DNA of 64,000 nt from Microbacterium sp. zg-Y818 (lineage in GTDB: Bacteria > Actinomycetota > Actinomycetes > Actinomycetales > Microbacteriaceae). The DNA lies in assembly GCF_030246905.1 (NCBI RefSeq), contig NZ_CP126741.1:2046001-2110000 (forward strand). Reading direction: 5' to 3'. Below, one piece after another: positions 1 to 8,316 of the stretch (position 1 is its first letter; each line of letters begins with the position of its first letter). Made by a program: the position numbers and the translations under genes. The notes beneath the pieces were generated by a model. The model was not told where the DNA came from and searched no databases. It worked only from the letters and a program-made list of their open reading frames with translations.

Positions 1-8
1 CTTCTCGC

Positions 9-32
9 AACGAGCGTTTAGCAACGGTCGTT
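9..32. promoter_or_regulatory. Tandem AACGnnCGTT operators upstream of the TetR gene
   Basis: Two copies of the 10-bp inverted repeat AACG-NN-CGTT lie at 9-18 (centre AG) and 23-32 (centre GT), with centres 14 bp apart. They sit about 120 bp before the TetR-family start at 150. Tandem short palindromes are a known arrangement for TetR-family repressors that bind as a pair of dimers, so self-regulation and control of a divergent gene left of the window is inferred. The rest of 33-149 shows nothing further except the GAGGGGGA ribosome binding site at about 139-146. Confidence 0.6.
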
Positions 33-149
33 GCGACTGTAGGACCGCTAGGCCCCGGTGTCAAGCAATGAGATACGGCGCGGGCGCGCAACGGGGTCCG
101 GGGACGCCGTGTATTGTTCCTCGTGCCCGATGACCGCCGAGGGGGATGT

Positions 150-761
150 GTGGCCCGCACACCGAGACCTGCCACGCTTGAGCAGGCGCGTGCGGTCGTC
201 GACGCGGCCGCGCGATTGTTCGCACAGCGCGGCTACCACGGCACGTCGATGCGGAACATCGCAGAGGAATTCTCGCTGAATCCGGGCAGCCTCTACCTGT
301 ACATCCGCTCGAAGGAGCAGCTTCTCCAGTCGATCTGCGAGTTCGTCCTGGACCTGCTCGAACGCAACCTCGACGATGTCGAATCGCTGGGAACCGACAG
401 CCTGACGGCGTTGCGCCTTATCGCCCGTGGGGAGTTGGGCGTCCACGTCGAGCACCGCGACTGGTACCTGGTCTACGAGACGGAGTACCGCCACCTCACC
501 GGCGACGCGCTGGAACGTGTGCTGCGGGGTCGGCGCGCGCTGGACGAGCGACTGCAGAAGATCCTGCGCGACGGAGAAGCCCAGGGCGTGCTGCGCCCGC
601 TCGCCCCGCAGCCGATCGCGAGTGCGGCGTTCAGCGAGAACCTGCACCGCGTGTACGAACGCGTCGGGTCGACCGGGGGCATCTCGGTCGCCCAGTTCGC
701 GGACACCTACACCGACGTGGTGCTGGACGGCTGGCGGCCGAGGGCGGCCGACGCCCAGTGA
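150..761 (+). CDS. TetR/AcrR-family transcriptional regulator
   Basis: Protein of 203 residues with an N-terminal helix-turn-helix of the TetR type. Residues about 9-55 include FAQRGYHGTSMRNIAEEF and a recognition helix around LNPGSLYLYIRSKEQLL. The remainder is an all-helical ligand and dimer domain. The GTG start at 150 is chosen because GAGGGGGA ends about 4 bases before it; a TTG at 114 in the same frame lacks a good site. Tandem AACGnnCGTT palindromes upstream suggest autoregulation. Position next to the ring-degradation operon suggests a role there (KstR-like in function), but the palindrome is not found in front of the catabolic genes in this window, so its targets are unknown. The effector cannot be predicted. 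Confidence 0.85.
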   Translation: MARTPRPATLEQARAVVDAAARLFAQRGYHGTSMRNIAEEFSLNPGSLYLYIRSKEQLLQSICEFVLDLLERNLDDVESLGTDSLTALRLIARGELGVHVEHRDWYLVYETEYRHLTGDALERVLRGRRALDERLQKILRDGEAQGVLRPLAPQPIASAAFSENLHRVYERVGSTGGISVAQFADTYTDVVLDGWRPRAADAQ

Positions 762-1027
762 GTGTGCGCCCCCCAGTCCTCGGACACTAGGTTCTCCCGC
801 GCGCGGCCCGCGAGCTCGTCGACAGGTTGTAGGGGACCACCCACCATCGCAGCGACCGACCGGATCGTGAACCCGGACAGCGGTCTGAGTGCGTCCAGCG
901 ACAGCCCTGCCGTCGCGAGCGCGGCGGCCAGAGTCGCTCTCCCCTGCGGCTCGATCAACCAGTCTCGCACCGTCATGTCGGCGGTGAGCCCCTGGGCCCC
1001 CTGGTCGTTCGCGAGCGCGTCGTCCAT
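707..1027 (-). CDS. Small hypothetical protein, helical
   Basis: About 106 residues, not recognised with certainty. An ATG at 1027 is preceded by GAGGAG at a 7-base spacing, which supports a real gene. Its 3' end overlaps the end of the TetR gene by 55 bp (convergent). The middle (MTVRDWLIEPQGRATLAAAL through FTIRSVAAMVGG) resembles the short helical tail domain seen at the C terminus of some glycosidases and esterases, in which a DP-GR-V/L helix is followed by a second helix starting TLRQLA. That resemblance is from memory and weak. It lies 145 bp downstream of the aldolase in the same direction, with a modest TGCGGG/CCCGCA hairpin at 1109-1129 between them, so it may be the last gene of the ring-cleavage operon. 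Confidence 0.5.
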   Translation of the reverse strand: MDDALANDQGAQGLTADMTVRDWLIEPQGRATLAAALATAGLSLDALRPLSGFTIRSVAAMVGGPLQPVDELAGRARENLVSEDWGAHTHWASAALGRQPSSTTSV

Positions 1028-1172
1028 CACCCAGCTCCTCTCGGATGCCGTCCCCAGCGGACGCTCCGGTCTTCTTCGACCTCTCAGCCGCACCCGCGGG
1101 CGGGCTGATGCGGGACATGCTACCCCGCACCAGCACCCCTTGGCGCGTTTTCACGTCGAGCCCCGGTCGTTT

Positions 1173-2213
1173 CTATCCGGCGACGGGCTCGAGGCGGCTC
1201 TGCGCGAGGTTCGCCGCGATCTCGATCAGCTGATCCTCCTGGCCGCCCACCAGTCGGCGTCGACCTGCCTCACGGAGCACAAGTGCCCCCGGCACCCCGT
1301 AGCGCGCCGCCTGGCGCTCGGCATGCTTGAGGAAGCTCGAGTACACCCCGGCGTACCCCATCGTGAGCGCGAGGCGGTCCAGGCGGCAGTCCTCGTCCAT
1401 GATCGGCCGGACGACGTCCTCAGCCACGTCCATCATCGCGATCGGGTCGACACCCGTTCGGTAGCCCAGCCGTTCCGCGACGATCGCGAGCGCCTCCGTG
1501 GGCGTGTTCCCCGCGCCTGCGCCCAACCGTCGGGTGCACGCGTCGATCTGCACCGCGCCGGACCGGATTGCGATCACCGAGTTCGCCACCGCGAGGGCGA
1601 GGTTCTCGTGCCCATGGAAGCCGACCTGAGCGTCGCCGCCCAACTCCGCGACGAGAGCGCCGACCCGGTCCCCCACTTCATCGAGCACGAGCGCTCCGGC
1701 GGAATCGACGACATAGACGCACTGACATCCGGCATCCGCCATGATCCGCGCCTGCGCCGCGAGCACCTCGGGCGTGACACTGTGGGACATCATCAGGAAC
1801 CCGACCGTCTCAAGTCCCAGGCTGCGAGCCATGCCGAAGTGCTGGATCGACACGTCGGCCTCCGTCGCGTGGGTCGCGATGCGGCAGACCCCGGCCCCAC
1901 GATCCGCGGCGGCCTGGATGTGATCCTTCGTTCCCAGCCCGGGGAGCATGAGGAAGGCGATCTTCGCCTGCTGCGCGGTGTCGACGGCGACGCCGATGAG
2001 GTCCAGATCCAGTTCCGCGCCGAAGCCGTAGTTGAAAGAGGATCCGCCCAGCCCGTCGCCATGGCTGACCTCGATGACGGGGACGCCGGCGGCATCGAGG
2101 CCGGCGACGACGTCACGCACATGATCCGCCGTGAAGCGGTGCCGCATCGCGTGCGATCCGTCGCGCAGGGTCGAGTCGGTGATCCGGAAGTCGAGGTCGT
2201 CGTTGAAGGGCAT
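1173..2213 (-). CDS. hsaF: 4-hydroxy-2-oxovalerate-type aldolase (HsaF/DmpG family)
   Basis: Class II aldolase of 346 residues that splits the 4-hydroxy-2-oxoacid of the meta-cleavage pathway to pyruvate and an aldehyde. STLRDGS near the N terminus places Arg17 and Asp18, and FHGHENL gives the metal ligands His200 and His202. These are the positions known for DmpG when counted from the ATG at 2213, which is why that start is preferred over the GTG at 2219 that overlaps the stop of the upstream gene (GTGA). The protein normally forms a channeling complex with the acylating aldehyde dehydrogenase encoded immediately upstream. Length fits the family. The exact substrate (steroid-derived versus simple catechol-derived) cannot be read from the sequence; the hsa name is given from context. 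Confidence 0.9.
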   Translation of the reverse strand: MPFNDDLDFRITDSTLRDGSHAMRHRFTADHVRDVVAGLDAAGVPVIEVSHGDGLGGSSFNYGFGAELDLDLIGVAVDTAQQAKIAFLMLPGLGTKDHIQAAADRGAGVCRIATHATEADVSIQHFGMARSLGLETVGFLMMSHSVTPEVLAAQARIMADAGCQCVYVVDSAGALVLDEVGDRVGALVAELGGDAQVGFHGHENLALAVANSVIAIRSGAVQIDACTRRLGAGAGNTPTEALAIVAERLGYRTGVDPIAMMDVAEDVVRPIMDEDCRLDRLALTMGYAGVYSSFLKHAERQAARYGVPGALVLREAGRRRLVGGQEDQLIEIAANLAQSRLEPVAG

Positions 2214-2215
2214 GG

Positions 2216-3133
2216 TCACTCCGTTCCCGTGGCGCCCGACGCGGCGAGCAGGCGACGGGCGATCGCCTCGCCCGCACTCGTGGCGGCGGCTGTCATGATG
2301 TCGAGGTTTCCCGCGTACGGCGGGAGGAAGTCGCCGGCTCCGGTGACCTCCAGGAACACGGCGACCCGAGCGGGCGAACCCGTCTCCGCGTCCGCCTCGA
2401 AGAACTGCGGATCGGCACGCAGCCGGTACCCCGGGACGTAGCGGGCGACCTCGTCCACGCGCGCACGGATCGCCGCATCGATGGCCGATGCGTCCGCGCC
2501 GTCGGGAATCTGGCAGAAGACCGTGTCCTGCATGAGCATGGGCGGTTCGGCCGGATTCAGGATGATGATGGCCTTGCCTCGACCGGCGCCTCCGATCGTC
2601 TCGATCCCCCGGGCGGTGGTGCGGGTGAACTCGTCGATGTTGGCGCGGGTGCCCGGCCCCGCGGAGGGGGAGGCCACACTCGCGACGATCTCCGCGTACG
2701 GCACGTCGACGACGTCGGACACCGCGGCGACGATGGGAATCGTCGCCTGGCCGCCGCAGGTGATGAGGCTGACGTTCTCCTCGAATGCGGTGTCACCCAG
2801 GTTGACGGCGGGGACGATGGCCGGGCCCAGCGCGGCGGGGGTGAGATCGACGGCGGGGATGCCCAGCTCCTTGTACTTCGGAGCGTTCTCGATGTGCGCG
2901 TACGCGGACGTCGCTTCGAAGACGATGCCGGGAAGCTCCTCCTGCGCCAGCAGCCAGTCCACACCCTCGTGGGATGCCGTGATGCCGTGGTCCCGCGCGC
3001 GACGGAGTCCTTCGCTGCCGGGGTCGACTCCGATCATCCACTTCAGCTCGATGATGTCCGAGCGCAGCAGCTTGTACATCAGGTCGGTTCCGATGTTGCC
3101 TGAGCCGACGATGGCGGCGGAGACCTTGTTCAT
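2216..3133 (-). CDS. hsaG: Acetaldehyde/propanal dehydrogenase (acylating), HsaG/DmpF family
   Basis: Protein of 305 residues that oxidises the aldehyde released by the aldolase to its CoA ester with NAD. The N terminus has the Rossmann pattern [13 protein letters not shown], and the catalytic cysteine is Cys126 in [11 protein letters not shown]. The ATG at 3133 is chosen because AAAGGACAGGA precedes it and the nucleotide-binding motif then begins at residue 7; an in-frame start at 3178 would add a disordered tail. It lies 28 bp after the hydratase stop and overlaps the aldolase start, as expected for co-translated partners of the channeling complex. Confidence 0.92.
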   Translation of the reverse strand: MNKVSAAIVGSGNIGTDLMYKLLRSDIIELKWMIGVDPGSEGLRRARDHGITASHEGVDWLLAQEELPGIVFEATSAYAHIENAPKYKELGIPAVDLTPAALGPAIVPAVNLGDTAFEENVSLITCGGQATIPIVAAVSDVVDVPYAEIVASVASPSAGPGTRANIDEFTRTTARGIETIGGAGRGKAIIILNPAEPPMLMQDTVFCQIPDGADASAIDAAIRARVDEVARYVPGYRLRADPQFFEADAETGSPARVAVFLEVTGAGDFLPPYAGNLDIMTAAATSAGEAIARRLLAASGATGTE

Positions 3134-3161
3134 TCCTGTCCTTTCGTCGGCCGCGGCCGAG

Positions 3162-4034
3162 TCATTCGAAGTCGACATCGACAGATCCGAGCCCGTCGAA
3201 GCGTGCGCTCACCCGATCGCCGGGACGCACGTCGACCGCGCGCGTGCACGAGCCCGACAGCACGAGGTGTCCCGCCTTCAGCGGCACCCCGAACTCGCCG
3301 AGCGCATTCGCGAGCCAGGCCACGGCTTCGGCGGGGTGCCCGAGCACGTCGGCCGTGGACCCTTCGGCCACGACAGCACCGTTGATGAGGAGCGATGCAT
3401 CCCGCGGATCGCGGATCGCGTCGACCGGATACTCGTGCGCCCCCAGCAGCACGGCAGCCGATGAGGCGTTGTCGGCGATCGTGTCCATTAGACCGATGCG
3501 CCAGTCCCGGATGCGACTGTCGATCAGTTCGAGGCACGGCAGCACGTGCGTGGCCGCAGCCTCCACATCCTCACGTGTCACGCCGGGACCTCGGAGTTCG
3601 GAGCCGAGCACATAGGCGATCTCGACCTCCACGCGCGGCTGCACGAATCCGGCGAGCGGAACGGGGCGGGTGATGTCGAGGACCATCGTGTCGAGCAGAT
3701 GCCCGAAATCGGGGACGTCGACCCCCATCATCTGCTGCATCGCCGCGGACGTGAGACCGATCTTGTGGCCCACGAGGCGGGCGCCGTCGTCCAGCTCCCG
3801 ACGGATGTTGATTGACTGGATCTCGTAGGAATCAGCGACGTCGAGGGCGGGGTGCGTCTCGATCAGCGGCGGTACCGGCCGGACGGCCGTCCTCGCATCC
3901 CAGAGACGCCGGGCCAGGTCTTGTCGCGCAGAGACGTCGATCACGCGCTCATGCTGACACGGCGCATCCACGGTCTGCGCCGGGATATCCCGCTCACCGG
4001 GACTGCCCGGGGCGTGGTGCTGCGCGTGGCTCAT
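3162..4034 (-). CDS. hsaE: 2-oxopent-4-enoate hydratase family protein (HsaE/MhpD type)
   Basis: Hydratase of the fumarylacetoacetate-hydrolase/MhpD fold that adds water to the 2-hydroxydienoate product of the meta-cleavage hydrolase. Family features include [19 protein letters not shown], the acidic run [10 protein letters not shown] and LELIDSRI. The ATG at 4034 overlaps the IclR stop as ATGA and gives 290 residues, about 30 more than usual. A GTG at 3944 would give the customary 260 residues starting VIDVSARQD, so the true start is open. The enzyme is metal dependent in characterised relatives. It sits between the regulator and the aldehyde dehydrogenase in one operon. Confidence 0.88.
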   Translation of the reverse strand: MSHAQHHAPGSPGERDIPAQTVDAPCQHERVIDVSARQDLARRLWDARTAVRPVPPLIETHPALDVADSYEIQSINIRRELDDGARLVGHKIGLTSAAMQQMMGVDVPDFGHLLDTMVLDITRPVPLAGFVQPRVEVEIAYVLGSELRGPGVTREDVEAAATHVLPCLELIDSRIRDWRIGLMDTIADNASSAAVLLGAHEYPVDAIRDPRDASLLINGAVVAEGSTADVLGHPAEAVAWLANALGEFGVPLKAGHLVLSGSCTRAVDVRPGDRVSARFDGLGSVDVDFE

Positions 4035-4795
4035 GAGGAGGGCAGCGGTGCCCATTCGCTTCCCGTCACGCGACGGGAGATCTGGGTCGCGACGTACTGG
4101 ACGTTTCTGCGCACCTGGGTGATGTCGACCTGCCGGGCCGGCCCCGACACCGATATGCCGGCGGCGACCATACCCACATCGAACACGGGCGCGGCGATGC
4201 ACGTGAGGCCCGGCACCGCCTCACCGCGATCCATCGCGTAGCCCTGGTGACGGATACGAGCGAGCTCCGCCGCGAAGGCCTCCGGATCGACGATGGTGGC
4301 GCTGGTGCGGGGAGCGAGCCCGGCCCGCAGGAAATCCGCCACCACCCGCGATGACTCGTGCGCCAGCATCGCCTTGCCCACTCCGGTGCAGTGGGCCGGA
4401 AGACGGCCTCCCACCCGGGACGGCAGGCGTCCCGCCAGAGCACCGCCGACCTTCTCGAGATAGACCACGTCTTGGCCATCGAGCACCGCCAGGTGCACGA
4501 CGAATCTTCCGGATTCGCTGAGCTGCTGCATGAACGGTCGCGCCGCGGCCACGATGTGGCTGCGATGCGCGACCAGTGACCCGAGCTCGAAGATCGCCAG
4601 GCCCAGACGATAGTCCGCGTCGACGCGTTCGAGCCAACGAGCGGCCGTGAGCTGCTGCAGGATCCGGTGCACCGAGGAACGCGGCAGGCCGGTGCGCGCC
4701 ACGATGTCGGCGAGACTCTGGCTCTCCCGCGAGGCGAACGCGGAGAGGATCAGCGTCACGCGGTCGACCATCGCCGCAGGAGTCTCGGCCATCAC
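4031..4795 (-). CDS. IclR-family transcriptional regulator
   Basis: Protein of 254 residues with the two-domain IclR layout. The N-terminal winged helix (about residues 8-65) includes VDRVTLILSAF, QSLADIVARTGLPRSSVHRIL and WLERVDADYRLG. The effector domain includes LPAHCTGVGKAMLA and TCIAAPVFD. Embedded inside the ring-cleavage operon between the hydrolase and hydratase genes, it is the best candidate for the protein that binds the 15-bp palindromes found before five units of the island, because IclR proteins typically bind short palindromes and respond to pathway intermediates. Whether it represses or activates is not visible. It overlaps the next gene by ATGA. Confidence 0.92.
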   Translation of the reverse strand: MMAETPAAMVDRVTLILSAFASRESQSLADIVARTGLPRSSVHRILQQLTAARWLERVDADYRLGLAIFELGSLVAHRSHIVAAARPFMQQLSESGRFVVHLAVLDGQDVVYLEKVGGALAGRLPSRVGGRLPAHCTGVGKAMLAHESSRVVADFLRAGLAPRTSATIVDPEAFAAELARIRHQGYAMDRGEAVPGLTCIAAPVFDVGMVAAGISVSGPARQVDITQVRRNVQYVATQISRRVTGSEWAPLPSS

Positions 4796-4837
4796 TCCCC
4801 CGCCCGCCCAGTCGCCGGCATCCGACTGGGCGTCCCG

Positions 4838-5716
4838 TCAGCGCGCCGAGGCAGCACTGCGCCGCCCGAGGAACTCGCAGACCACTCCGGCGAAGGCGTC
4901 AGGACGTTCGAGCATCACCCAATGCCCGGTGTTCGCGATCACGTGGAGTTCCGACCGACGCAGCAGCCGCAAGGGCAGGAACGCGCTTTCGAGCGGCGTG
5001 ACGCGATCGTCGCGTCCGTACACCAGCAGCACGTCGTTCCCGATCTCACCCAGGCGCGCCCACAGGGGCACCGTAGGCGCCCCCTTGGCCATCGATCGCA
5101 TGGCGGCGGCGTAGAAGGACCGCGTGAAGGCCAGCGCCTCCGGAGTGCTCGCCATCTCCCATCGCGCTTGGACGCGCTCCTCCGTGACGAAGGACGGGTC
5201 TCCGACCATGGAGTGCATCCAGGCGATGAGACGCTCGCGCGTCGGTTGCGTGGTGAACTCCACCAGACGACGGATGCCCTCGGTCGGCTGCGGCCCGAAC
5301 AGCGGGAAGGTCGCGCCTCCCGGCCCCATCGCGACGATGCGGTCGACCAGCTCCGGGTGTTCGAGCGTCAGACGGAAGGCGATCATGCCCCCGAGCGAGT
5401 TGCCCAGCACATGGACGCGATCGACCGACTCCGCCTCGAGCACCCGCCGGATGGCGGCGATGGCGGTGAGCGCGTAGTCGCCGTCGAGCTCGGGGATGTA
5501 GCTGCTGCCGTAGCCGGGCAGATCCGGCGCGATGATGCGGTGCTGCGCGCCGATCGTCTCGAGGAGCTCGCCGAAGTTCCCCCACGCGCTCACCCCTGGG
5601 CCGGATCCGTGCAGCAGGAGCAGCGCGGGCCCGTCACCGAACACGTGGTAGTGGATCGCCTCGTCACCCTCGAGCGAGCGGGAGGTCGCCTCGAAGGTCG
5701 CCGCGGCCCCGGTCAT
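4838..5716 (-). CDS. hsaD: Meta-cleavage product hydrolase, alpha/beta hydrolase (HsaD/BphD/MhpC family)
   Basis: Protein of 292 residues that hydrolyses the C-C bond of the ring-opened dienoate. The oxyanion-loop motif LLHGSGPGVSAWGNF is typical of this subfamily and separates it from ordinary esterases. The nucleophile is Ser107 in VLGNSLGG, the acid Asp237 in YGRDDRVTPL and the base His265 in NTGHWVMLE. The ATG at 5716 overlaps the dioxygenase stop as ATGA. It takes the product of the extradiol dioxygenase just upstream and hands a hydroxydienoate to the hydratase two genes later. Confidence 0.92.
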   Translation of the reverse strand: MTGAAATFEATSRSLEGDEAIHYHVFGDGPALLLLHGSGPGVSAWGNFGELLETIGAQHRIIAPDLPGYGSSYIPELDGDYALTAIAAIRRVLEAESVDRVHVLGNSLGGMIAFRLTLEHPELVDRIVAMGPGGATFPLFGPQPTEGIRRLVEFTTQPTRERLIAWMHSMVGDPSFVTEERVQARWEMASTPEALAFTRSFYAAAMRSMAKGAPTVPLWARLGEIGNDVLLVYGRDDRVTPLESAFLPLRLLRRSELHVIANTGHWVMLERPDAFAGVVCEFLGRRSAASAR

Positions 5717-6747
5717 ACAGGGATCACGCTGTCCGTCTTGGCGGAGGCGTCGAGCCCGGCGACATCCATCGTCTCGATGTACGTGCTCGTATCGGGATTG
5801 ACGTCGGGGAAGTCGCCGTACCAGGTCATGCCGTAGCCGAAGTCCTGCTGCTCCCACACCTGCGTGGGGTGATCCGGGTCGAAGAACGGGTAGCCGCCCG
5901 AGTACAGCTCGACTCGGTAGTTCGAGCCAGGGTCACGGACGTACAGGTACATGGCCTGGCCGATGCCGTGCTTTCCCGGACCGGCATCGATCTGGATATC
6001 GAGGTCGCGCAGCTTGTCGACGGCCGTCAGCACATCGTGCAGGTTCTCGAGCGAGAAGGCCACGTGGTGGAACTGCGAGTTCTTGCCGTTCATCGAGGCG
6101 CCGATGGCGATGTCGTGCATCTTCGAGTTGACCGAGAGCCACGACACCATCGGCACCTCGGGCTCGCCCGGCAGCATCATCGCCTCACGGCGCTTCATCC
6201 CCAGCGCGCTGCGCAGCCACCCTTCCGCCTCCGCCATGTTCTCGGGGCTCGCCTGCACGTTGAGGTGGTCGATGCGCTGCACGCCGAGGCCGCGTCGTCG
6301 CGAACTGTTGCCGTGCAGCTTGGAGCGCATCCCCTCCGGCGCGACGGGCCGTTCGATGTCGTAGAAGAGCTCGAGCGGGTGCCCACCACCCGGCAGGAGG
6401 AACCGGATGGCCTCGCCCCGGCCGGTCTCAGTGCCGGCGGTGATGTGACGCACGTCGATCCCGTCCTCGACGAACTGGTCGTGGAAGAGCTCGACGTCCT
6501 GCGGTCTGCTCACCCGCAGACTCATCGCGTTGACCTTCGCCTCATCCTGGCGCGTCAGCACCAGCGAGTGGTGGACATGCTCCTGATACCCGCGGAGGTA
6601 GGCCACACCGTCCTCCTCGGCAGTGACCTCCATGCCGAAGATGTCGCGGAAGAACCACAACGACTTCTCCAGGTCGGGGGTGCCGATGTTGACACCGCCT
6701 GCGTGGGAGATCGTGGGGCCGGGATCGTAGATGGGACGGGGTGCCAT
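5713..6747 (-). CDS. Extradiol ring-cleavage dioxygenase, catechol 2,3-dioxygenase (XylE-like) VOC type
   Basis: Protein of 344 residues with two vicinal-oxygen-chelate domains. Probable iron ligands are His161 in RIDHLNVQ, His227/228 in FHHVAFSLEN and Glu280 in YRVELYSGG; His260 lies in the conserved GPGKHGIG segment. The C-terminal pattern GPxxHG...YxxDPxxNxxE is that of XylE-like catechol 2,3-dioxygenases. It is longer than and different from the roughly 300-residue HsaC of mycobacteria, so although it occupies the HsaC position in the operon the hsaC name is not given. It cleaves the catechol made by the flavin hydroxylase encoded 45 bp upstream. Confidence 0.9.
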   Translation of the reverse strand: MAPRPIYDPGPTISHAGGVNIGTPDLEKSLWFFRDIFGMEVTAEEDGVAYLRGYQEHVHHSLVLTRQDEAKVNAMSLRVSRPQDVELFHDQFVEDGIDVRHITAGTETGRGEAIRFLLPGGGHPLELFYDIERPVAPEGMRSKLHGNSSRRRGLGVQRIDHLNVQASPENMAEAEGWLRSALGMKRREAMMLPGEPEVPMVSWLSVNSKMHDIAIGASMNGKNSQFHHVAFSLENLHDVLTAVDKLRDLDIQIDAGPGKHGIGQAMYLYVRDPGSNYRVELYSGGYPFFDPDHPTQVWEQQDFGYGMTWYGDFPDVNPDTSTYIETMDVAGLDASAKTDSVIPV

Positions 6748-6792
6748 GAACAGCTCTCCTTCGAGGTGGATGGATGTGGGGTCGGGCGACGG

Positions 6793-7968
6793 CTAGGCCA
6801 TGACGAAAGCGCCGGCGGGAAGATCCGCACCACCCTCGAGGGTCGTCGACGCCGCGAACACCGTGCCGGGTGAGTGGATCGCGTGCTGCAGCCCGGTGTT
6901 GATATCGCGGAAGTACTGCTGCAACGGGTTCGATCGTCGGATCGAGTTGCCACCCGAGCGGGCGAAGATCTCGTTGGCTGCGCGCGCGGCCCGCCACGCA
7001 CAGCTGACCTGGTTACGACGCGCGATCGTCCGGTCGGCGAGGGATACGTCCTGTCCGGACGCCACGAGGTCGTACATCTGCGTGACGGTTTCGATGAGGA
7101 GCGCTCGCGAAGCCGCGATCTCGGAGGCCGCGGAGGCGACCGCGTAGGTGGTGTGCGGCTCGTGGAGGTAGCCGGTGCCATCCCAGCCGTGGCGCGCCTT
7201 CTGCTGTTCGAGGAAGATCCGGAGCATTCCCTCCGCCATACCGATGACTGCCGAGGTGATGCCGATCGGGAAGATCGAGTAGAAGGGCAGGTTGTATAGC
7301 GGCTCCGGGCGGATGCCGGTGCTGCCTCCCAGGACATGTCCCCCGATGGTGCGGTACGTCGGCACGAAGACGCTCTCAGCGATCAGGTCCTTCGACCCGG
7401 TGCCGTTCAGGCCCATCACATCCCACGACTCGTCGTCGATCCGATAGTCACTGCGAGGCAGCACGATGTGCATCCCGCGCGGCGGCTGCACCGGCTTACC
7501 CTCCGCCGTCCCGACCATCACCCCGAGGAACGCCCATTGGCAGTGATCGGTGCCGCTCGAGAACGGCCAGCGTCCGGTGACGGTGTAGCCGGATCCGTCC
7601 TCGGCTGGAATGGCGAGCCCGCCAGGGGCATACGGCGAGGCGATCCAGGTGTCCTGGTCCTCTCCCCACACCTCGTCCTGGAGCCGCGCGTCCATGAGCG
7701 CCATCTCCCACGGATGCACCCCGACCACGCCGGTGATCCACCCCGCCGACGGCGAGTAGTTCGCCGTGGCCATGACGGCTTCGGCGAAGTCGGCGGGATG
7801 CACCTGAAGCCCACCACGCTCTTCCGGCTGCAGTAGTCGGATGGTCCCCGCGTCCCGGATGATCCGCACCGCTTCGTCGGAAAGTCGTCCGAGTCGGTTG
7901 CTCTCCTCGACCGTCGCAGCCAAAGCGGGCCCGGATTCGATGATCTTCTGCACGACAGTGTGCGTCAT
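6793..7968 (-). CDS. hsaA: Flavin-dependent phenol monooxygenase, HsaA-like (acyl-CoA dehydrogenase fold)
   Basis: Protein of 391 residues with an acyl-CoA-dehydrogenase fold and HsaA hallmarks: LLQPEERGGLQ, SAGWITGVVGVHPWEMAL, EVWGEDQDT, the central WPFSSGTDHCQWAF and a GLNGTGSKDL-type loop. HsaA ortho-hydroxylates the ring-A phenol 3-HSA using reduced flavin from a partner reductase; no HsaB-type reductase is encoded in this operon, so one must be shared or distant. The ATG at 7968 follows AAAGGACACC. It is first in the minus-strand operon and reads away from kshA across a control region with two copies of the island palindrome. A 4-hydroxyphenylacetate hydroxylase C2 relative is the alternative reading. 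Confidence 0.88.
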   Translation of the reverse strand: MTHTVVQKIIESGPALAATVEESNRLGRLSDEAVRIIRDAGTIRLLQPEERGGLQVHPADFAEAVMATANYSPSAGWITGVVGVHPWEMALMDARLQDEVWGEDQDTWIASPYAPGGLAIPAEDGSGYTVTGRWPFSSGTDHCQWAFLGVMVGTAEGKPVQPPRGMHIVLPRSDYRIDDESWDVMGLNGTGSKDLIAESVFVPTYRTIGGHVLGGSTGIRPEPLYNLPFYSIFPIGITSAVIGMAEGMLRIFLEQQKARHGWDGTGYLHEPHTTYAVASAASEIAASRALLIETVTQMYDLVASGQDVSLADRTIARRNQVSCAWRAARAANEIFARSGGNSIRRSNPLQQYFRDINTGLQHAIHSPGTVFAASTTLEGGADLPAGAFVMA

Positions 7969-8072
7969 TGCCTGGTGTCCTTTCGCGGTGCGACGGTGCA
8001 CTTTCTCCGCCACCCGATGGATCGGCGGGTTCATGACATTAGGAGCAGCGCACGGCGGCGTGCGTGCGGGCG

Positions 8073-8087
8073 TCCCGCTCAGCGGGA
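8073..8087. promoter_or_regulatory. Island palindrome, copy 1 (hsaA promoter side)
   Basis: TCCCGCTCAGCGGGA is a perfect 7-1-7 inverted repeat, 105 bp before the hsaA start. It is one of five related sites in the island (others at 8198, 11375, 12911 and 18654). A further short inverted repeat, AAACA-GT-TGTTT, lies at 8092-8103. Binding by the operon's IclR protein is inferred. The 348-bp divergent region 7969-8316 holds no gene, only these sites and presumably two promoters. Confidence 0.7.
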
Positions 8088-8197
8088 GCCTAAACAGTTG
8101 TTTGGATTACGTCAATCGACGCATGCCGCGTCGCGAAGACAATGCCGCAGAACAGCGCGCTCCTCCCGATCGGCGGATTCGCATCGATCGTTGCATT

Positions 8198-8212
8198 TTC
8201 CGGTCATCGGGA
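8198..8212. promoter_or_regulatory. Island palindrome, copy 2 (kshA promoter side)
   Basis: TTCCGGTCATCGGGA matches the copy at 18654 at 13 of 15 positions. It lies 105 bp before the kshA start, the same distance as copy 1 to hsaA, in the opposite half of the shared divergent promoter region. It is less symmetrical than copy 1. Confidence 0.6.
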
Positions 8213-8316
8213 TACGATGTTGCGCTAACGGAGCTGAGCCGAGTTTTCTGATTCATCCCAGACGCAGACGACGGGACGCCTCAGGTTCCGGGAATGATCG
8301 GTCGAAGGAGACGGAT

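Noticed and set aside
5713..6747. Naming the dioxygenase HsaC
   Set aside because: Length and C-terminal signature are XylE-like, not HsaC-like.
8092..8103. AAACAGTTGTTT as a KstR-type site
   Set aside because: KstR sites have two bases between AAC and GTT and more flanking symmetry; this is only a short inverted repeat.
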